Source: Anaerolineaceae bacterium
GTDB taxonomy: Bacteria > Chloroflexota > Anaerolineae > Aggregatilineales > Phototrophicaceae
Direction: 5' to 3'
Length of the DNA: 64,000 nucleotides
NCBI GenBank assembly: GCA_002702065.1
Contig: NZXX01000012.1
Span: forward strand, 310,001-374,000
Each line of letters opens with the position of its first letter. Within the stretch, counting starts at the first letter, position 1. Both the position numbers and the translations under genes were made by a program. Below, in pieces: positions 60,420 to 64,000 of the stretch. The notes under the pieces are model-generated. The model had not been told where the DNA came from. It saw only the letters and a program-made list of their open reading frames with translations, and did not search any database.

Positions 60420-60502
60420 CACTGGGGCCGGACAATCACATTCATAAGTCCATCCTCATCTTCGAGGGTTAGGAAGTGGAAGCCATTGGCGGCACATGAC
60501 GT
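60420..60502 (-). pseudogene. Short DnaE-like OB-fold fragment
   Basis: A minus-strand frame reads TSCAANGFHFLTLEDEDGL then MNVIVRPQ. This resembles the OB-fold near the C terminus of DnaE-type polymerases of the ImuC/DnaE2 branch (a GFxFLTLEDExGLxNVIV pattern). Only about 28 residues remain and the similarity fades as it approaches the repeat. Tentative. Confidence 0.4.
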
Positions 60503-60570
60503 TAATGTATAAGGCTCAAAAATCGTTGATAAATATTGGATCAGTTTTAATAGCGATGTATTCCAAGAGT

Positions 60571-62799
60571 CTAGCGCGGCTTGGCAGAACCGGGGATTAA
60601 GGGCAGCTCGAGACGAAAACGGCTCCCTTTCCCCAGAGTGCTTTCAACAGAGATTGTGCCGCCATGCGCCTGGATGATCCGTTTGGCAATCGGGAGACCC
60701 AGGCCGGCGCCGCCGGTCTGAGAAGATCTGGCTTCGTCAGCTCGAAAGAGGCGGTCAAATATATGTGGCAAGTCTTCTGGAGCGATGCCCATGCCTGTGT
60801 CGGTGACTTCGATAACGGCCTGCTCGTGGTGAGTATAAGTCCGTATCGTGATTTGTCCCTCGGCAGGTGTAAAGTGAATGGCGTTAACCAAAACGTTGGA
60901 AAGGGCCTGTTGCAGCGCTGTGGCATCGCCTTTCACCAGGAGGGCAGCCTCGCTTAACTGCAACGTCAAGGTGTGCTGCCTTGGACGCGCCAGCGAGGCG
61001 ATACCATCAACTGTAGCACTGGTCAAGCGGTTGAGATTAACAGGATACGAGTCCCAGGTGTAGGCGGTGCTATCCAGATTGGTAATCGTCAGAATATCAT
61101 CGAAGAGCTGTGCCAGTCGCAGGGCATTCGTTTCGAGTTTCTCCACATGTTCTTGCTGACGGACTGGATCATTGGTCCTTTGCAACAAATAAATGCTGGT
61201 ATTTATGATCGTTAGGGGTGTTTTAAAATCATGCGACACATCCTGTATAAATTGCTGCAGCAGGGCAGTGCGCTCCCTTTCAGCAGTGAGGTCGCGGGTT
61301 TGTTGTTCCAGCCGCTTGCGATCGGTGATATCGCGGCTGATACCAATCAGCCCGGTGATATGGCCCTCAGGATCCACCAACGGAATTTTGGTCGTCAGTA
61401 CCCTTTTGGGCGTTCCGTCGGCATCAATGGTGTTGCGTTCCAAATTGACCAGCGCCTTACCACTTTTCAACACCCGCTCATCGTCCGCATGAAATGATTG
61501 GGCAAATTCAGAAGAGAAGACTTCAAAGGTGGTTTTGCCGACCATGTCTTCCGGTGTTAATTGCGCGGCATGAGCATGCGCCGTATTGGTCAGAACATAG
61601 CGCCCTTCAGTGTCTTTGATAAAGATGTAATCTGGCGAGTGGTCAATCAAGGTGCGGAGCAGCTTGTGCTCCTGGCGTACTTGCTCTTCGGCCTGTTTAC
61701 GTTGGGTAATATTTCGACTGATGCTGATTAAACCGGTTACCGTGCCTTGTGCATCACGCAACGGAACCTTGGCCGTCATGAACCAGGTTTTCTGGCCGGT
61801 TTCAGGGTCAATGAACATATGCTCCTTGCCGAACAGTCCCTCACCCGAAGTCAACACCTGCTGGTCCTCAGCGGCAAAGATTTGGGCCATCTCAGGTGGA
61901 TAAAGGTCAAAGTTAGTTATATCAAGTAACGATTCAACTTTGGCCCAATCCAGGCTTGCCTGATTAGCCATGAGCAACCCCCCTTGAGTATCCTTGACCA
62001 CAATTGAATCAGGGATGCTATCAATCAGGGTACGCAGGAGGTTACGCTCAGACGCCATCTGATGTTCTATCTGCTTGCGCTCAGTGACATCACGGATAGC
62101 GCTTGCAATGAGTGTCCCATCATGTGTGGTGATTGGACTGAGGCTAATTTCAACAGGAAACTGGCTACCATCCTTCTTCAACGCATACAGTTCCAGCCCA
62201 ATACCCATGTCTCGAACATGCGCGTCTGCAATATACTGGTTCCGATGCTGGCGGTGGCGCACATGAGAGGCTTCGGGTATCAATATTTCGACAGGCTTGC
62301 CGATGAGTTCGCTGCGGGAATAGCCAAAGATGCGTTCAGCCTGGCTGTTGACCAGTACAATGGCACCTTTCTGATCAACAATGATCATGGCATCTGGCGC
62401 CGATTCCAGCAGGGCGCGAAAGCGGATTTCGACCCGGTTGCGTTCCATTGCATAGTGCAAGGATCGACGAAGCAATTCACTGCTGATGGTCCCTTTGACA
62501 AGGTAGTCTTGGGCACCATGGCGCACGGCATCGAGCGCCAGCTCCTCATTTTCAATGCCGCTTAAGATAACGACAGGCAGGTCAGGATGGAGCGTTTGCA
62601 GGCGGTCGAGTGACGTCAGGTCCTGGCTATCTGGCAGCGTTAAATCCAGCATGACCAAATCGACGAGGTGAGCTTCTATAAATGCAAGACCACACTGCAG
62701 CGACCGGCACCACTCGATACGGACATCCTCGATAGGCTTTACATGGCGTCGGAAGAGCAGATAATCGTTTTCATTATCTTCAATTAAAAGTACCTGCAT
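60571..62799 (-). CDS. Receiver-PAS-PAS-PAS hybrid sensor histidine kinase
   Basis: 742 residues, cytoplasmic. An N-terminal receiver (LLIEDNENDYLLFRRHV, VMLDLTLPD, KGTI) precedes three PAS domains (about 125-245, 255-375, 380-500), each ending in a DVTERK, NITQRK or DITDRK PAC motif. The dimerisation helix carries an intact H-box DVSHDFKTPLTIINTS. The HATPase has DTGMGIAPEDLPHIF and GAGLGLPIA. GGAG lies seven bases before the ATG. The kinase is likely active and signals to an unlinked regulator; none is encoded nearby. A TATAAT box at 62838-62843 may drive it. Confidence 0.92.
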   Translation of the reverse strand: MQVLLIEDNENDYLLFRRHVKPIEDVRIEWCRSLQCGLAFIEAHLVDLVMLDLTLPDSQDLTSLDRLQTLHPDLPVVILSGIENEELALDAVRHGAQDYLVKGTISSELLRRSLHYAMERNRVEIRFRALLESAPDAMIIVDQKGAIVLVNSQAERIFGYSRSELIGKPVEILIPEASHVRHRQHRNQYIADAHVRDMGIGLELYALKKDGSQFPVEISLSPITTHDGTLIASAIRDVTERKQIEHQMASERNLLRTLIDSIPDSIVVKDTQGGLLMANQASLDWAKVESLLDITNFDLYPPEMAQIFAAEDQQVLTSGEGLFGKEHMFIDPETGQKTWFMTAKVPLRDAQGTVTGLISISRNITQRKQAEEQVRQEHKLLRTLIDHSPDYIFIKDTEGRYVLTNTAHAHAAQLTPEDMVGKTTFEVFSSEFAQSFHADDERVLKSGKALVNLERNTIDADGTPKRVLTTKIPLVDPEGHITGLIGISRDITDRKRLEQQTRDLTAERERTALLQQFIQDVSHDFKTPLTIINTSIYLLQRTNDPVRQQEHVEKLETNALRLAQLFDDILTITNLDSTAYTWDSYPVNLNRLTSATVDGIASLARPRQHTLTLQLSEAALLVKGDATALQQALSNVLVNAIHFTPAEGQITIRTYTHHEQAVIEVTDTGMGIAPEDLPHIFDRLFRADEARSSQTGGAGLGLPIAKRIIQAHGGTISVESTLGKGSRFRLELPLIPGSAKPR

Positions 62800-63179
62800 A
62801 TTTCTACTCCAGCAGGGGAGGTATAGATTTATGGGTCATTATAAAACAGCCGATGTGCCAATATTATATCGTCATGCCAGAATTGCCGAAATCGCTTCGC
62901 GTTGATCTGCCCAAGGAGACAGCATATCACAGTGAGGAACTTTTGTCGCTGGAATGCAGTTGCTGATGCCGTGAGGCGTTGAGTGCATATCATGCATTTG
63001 GGTCGGCGTTCGGGGATGTAGGGTCAATGTACTGGTTATTGGTGCCCACATTCATCTTTGGTTTCTCCGGTCTACAGCCATTCAGCTGGAGACAAGGCTT
63101 ACCCCACCTGTGATCGGGTACAAGTGGGGCAAGCTGAGATGTGTCTGTAGCACGTTCAGGGCGTGGTCGCGCGGGCCGA
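62800..63179. other. 380-base intergenic region
   Basis: No gene is supported. It contains a minus-strand TATAAT (62838-62843) upstream of the kinase gene and an 11-base inverted repeat with one mismatch (63097-63107 with 63124-63134, 16-base loop) 46 bases after the hydrolase stop, a possible weak terminator without a T-run. Confidence 0.45.
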
Positions 63180-64000
63180 CTAAGCGGTGGTCGGGTTCAC
63201 GGTGATCAATGCGCCTTGCGCAGCACGGTGGATCGTATCGGCAACCACGTCCGGCTGTGTCATGAAGACGCTGTGGCTGGCCGGGACCTCGGTGATCGTT
63301 GCGCCGATCCGATTGGCCATATGGCGGAGCATAGCCAGGTCAAATGCCCTGTCCTCGGTGGCGATCACCGCCCAACTCGGTTTCGTCTGCCATGCCGCAT
63401 GTTGCAGTGGGGTGCCAAAGACGGACATGTTGATCGGCACCTGCGAGTCACGCATGAAGGCGGCTTCCGCGTCGCTGACATCATGGGCGAAGCCAGCCTT
63501 GAACTTGTCCAGATTGAGGAAGCCATATCCATCCTCTCCGACATCGATGACGAAGTCGGGCGTCGCTGCGAATCCTTCATATTGCTGAGCGGTGGTTTCG
63601 CCCGCATCAGGCGACAGCGCCGAGATGTAGACCAGGCCGACCACATTGGGGTGAACGCCCGCTTCGGTTATGACGGTGCCGCCCCAGGAATGACCGACCA
63701 GGATCGTGGGACCATCCTGCCGGTCGAGCACGCGCTGCGTCGCCGCAACGTCGTCTTCAAGCGAGGTCAGTGGGTTCTGAGCGATCGTGACACGATAGCC
63801 CCGCGCTGTGAGTCTTTCATAGACACCGCGCCAGCCGGAGCCGTCGGCAAAGGCACCATGCACCAGCACGACGTTTTTGACGGTCTGATCATCAGCAATG
63901 CGGTCCGTCGAGTACGACGGGGAAGTCTGGGTGTTTGCGTTCATTTCTTCCTGACCTTCCTTTGCGAAAACGGGCACCACTAAGACGGCTAAGATCGCGA
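63180..64000 (-). CDS. Alpha/beta hydrolase, probably secreted, partial (5' end outside window)
   Basis: The frame stays open to the window edge and the last visible residues, AILAVLVVPVFAKEGQEE, look like the end of a signal peptide, so the gene probably starts beyond 64000. An ATG at 63944 with AGGAAGAA upstream is an alternative start for a cytoplasmic form. The enzyme has VVLVHGAFADGSGW (oxyanion region), the nucleophile elbow ILVGHSWGGTVI, an aspartate region (VIATEDRAFDLA) and a histidine in EVPASHSVFMTQPD. It resembles small-molecule hydrolases widespread in proteobacteria and may have been transferred. Substrate unknown. Confidence 0.82.
   Translation of the reverse strand, partial: AILAVLVVPVFAKEGQEEMNANTQTSPSYSTDRIADDQTVKNVVLVHGAFADGSGWRGVYERLTARGYRVTIAQNPLTSLEDDVAATQRVLDRQDGPTILVGHSWGGTVITEAGVHPNVVGLVYISALSPDAGETTAQQYEGFAATPDFVIDVGEDGYGFLNLDKFKAGFAHDVSDAEAAFMRDSQVPINMSVFGTPLQHAAWQTKPSWAVIATEDRAFDLAMLRHMANRIGATITEVPASHSVFMTQPDVVADTIHRAAQGALITVNPTTA

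Larger units (their letters stand above)
59870..60570. other. 701-base intergenic region with gene remnants
   Basis: No intact gene. From left to right: ~175 bases without recognisable content, a frameshifted sugar-permease remnant (60046-60296), the second copy of the duplicated element (60309-60383), and a short DnaE-like fragment (60420-60502). All decayed material reads on the minus strand. Confidence 0.6.

Noticed and set aside
60239..60445. Minus-strand ORF of 68 residues spanning the duplicated element, resembling part of the 71-residue ORF at 41388-41603
   Set aside because: The shared peptide is only the translation of the duplicated DNA element; similarity stops at the element boundaries, and each ORF merges unrelated flanks.

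Overview
The window looks like chromosomal DNA of a Chloroflexota bacterium, most likely of the Anaerolineae. This is inferred from the gene content: a MoxR/DUF58/vWA membrane operon, many FHA and PAS/GAF signalling proteins, an F420-type LLM oxidoreductase, frequent TTG/GTG starts, moderately high GC, and a carbohydrate gene island with GH141-like beta-helix proteins. No ribosomal RNA, CRISPR array, integrase or intact insertion sequence was seen. One tRNA gene, tRNA-Arg(CCT), is present.

Layout. (1) 1-15.5 kb, minus strand: a run of genes with at least three internal -10 boxes. It encodes a large secreted/membrane protein, an ABC-2 type ATPase and permease, a Gln-rich membrane protein, MoxR, DUF58, a BatA-like protein and a double-vWA protein, ending in a partial YtoQ gene. 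Two A/T-richer genes, a lamin-tail protein and a protein with an RxxxxH (HEPN-like) motif, sit inside it like insertions. (2) 15.5-31.6 kb: signalling and housekeeping. It holds a phosphoesterase, two FHA proteins, an unusual receiver-GAF-PAS-kinase-receiver-winged-helix fusion, a sulfite-oxidase-like enzyme, an LLM oxidoreductase, a TetR regulator, a three-gene exopolysaccharide operon, a WD40 protein and the tRNA. (3) 31.6-41.4 kb: a catabolic region arranged around a GntR/FCD regulator. Two nearly identical A/T palindromes lie in the two divergent promoter regions. The genes encode an aldose-epimerase-like protein, a tautomerase, a lyase of the fumarase/aspartase superfamily, an L-rhamnose-mutarotase-like protein, E2/E1-alpha/E1-beta of a 2-oxo acid dehydrogenase complex, and a zinc alcohol dehydrogenase.

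(4) 41.4-60.4 kb: a carbohydrate island bounded by two copies of a ~75-nt element that ends in an intrinsic terminator. It encodes two GH141-like beta-helix proteins, a tandem esterase-like protein, a sugar ABC importer (Tat-type binding protein and two permeases, no ATPase), a LacI regulator, a six-hairpin-like protein, two phytanoyl-CoA-dioxygenase-like enzymes and a GH2 enzyme. None of the predicted degradative enzymes has a visible signal peptide, so the island probably processes imported oligosaccharides in the cytoplasm. Its right edge holds decayed gene fragments (a frameshifted sugar-permease remnant and a short DnaE-like piece). (5) 60.5-64 kb: a receiver-PAS-PAS-PAS histidine kinase and a partial, probably secreted alpha/beta hydrolase.

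How the genes work together. The first operon probably builds or controls an envelope-associated MoxR/vWA assembly together with an ABC exporter. The GntR region looks like one regulon for an uncharacterised sugar or sugar-acid catabolic route feeding an acyl-CoA-forming dehydrogenase. The island is a LacI-controlled glycan uptake and breakdown locus. The GntR region and the island are the parts most likely to hold undescribed biochemistry.
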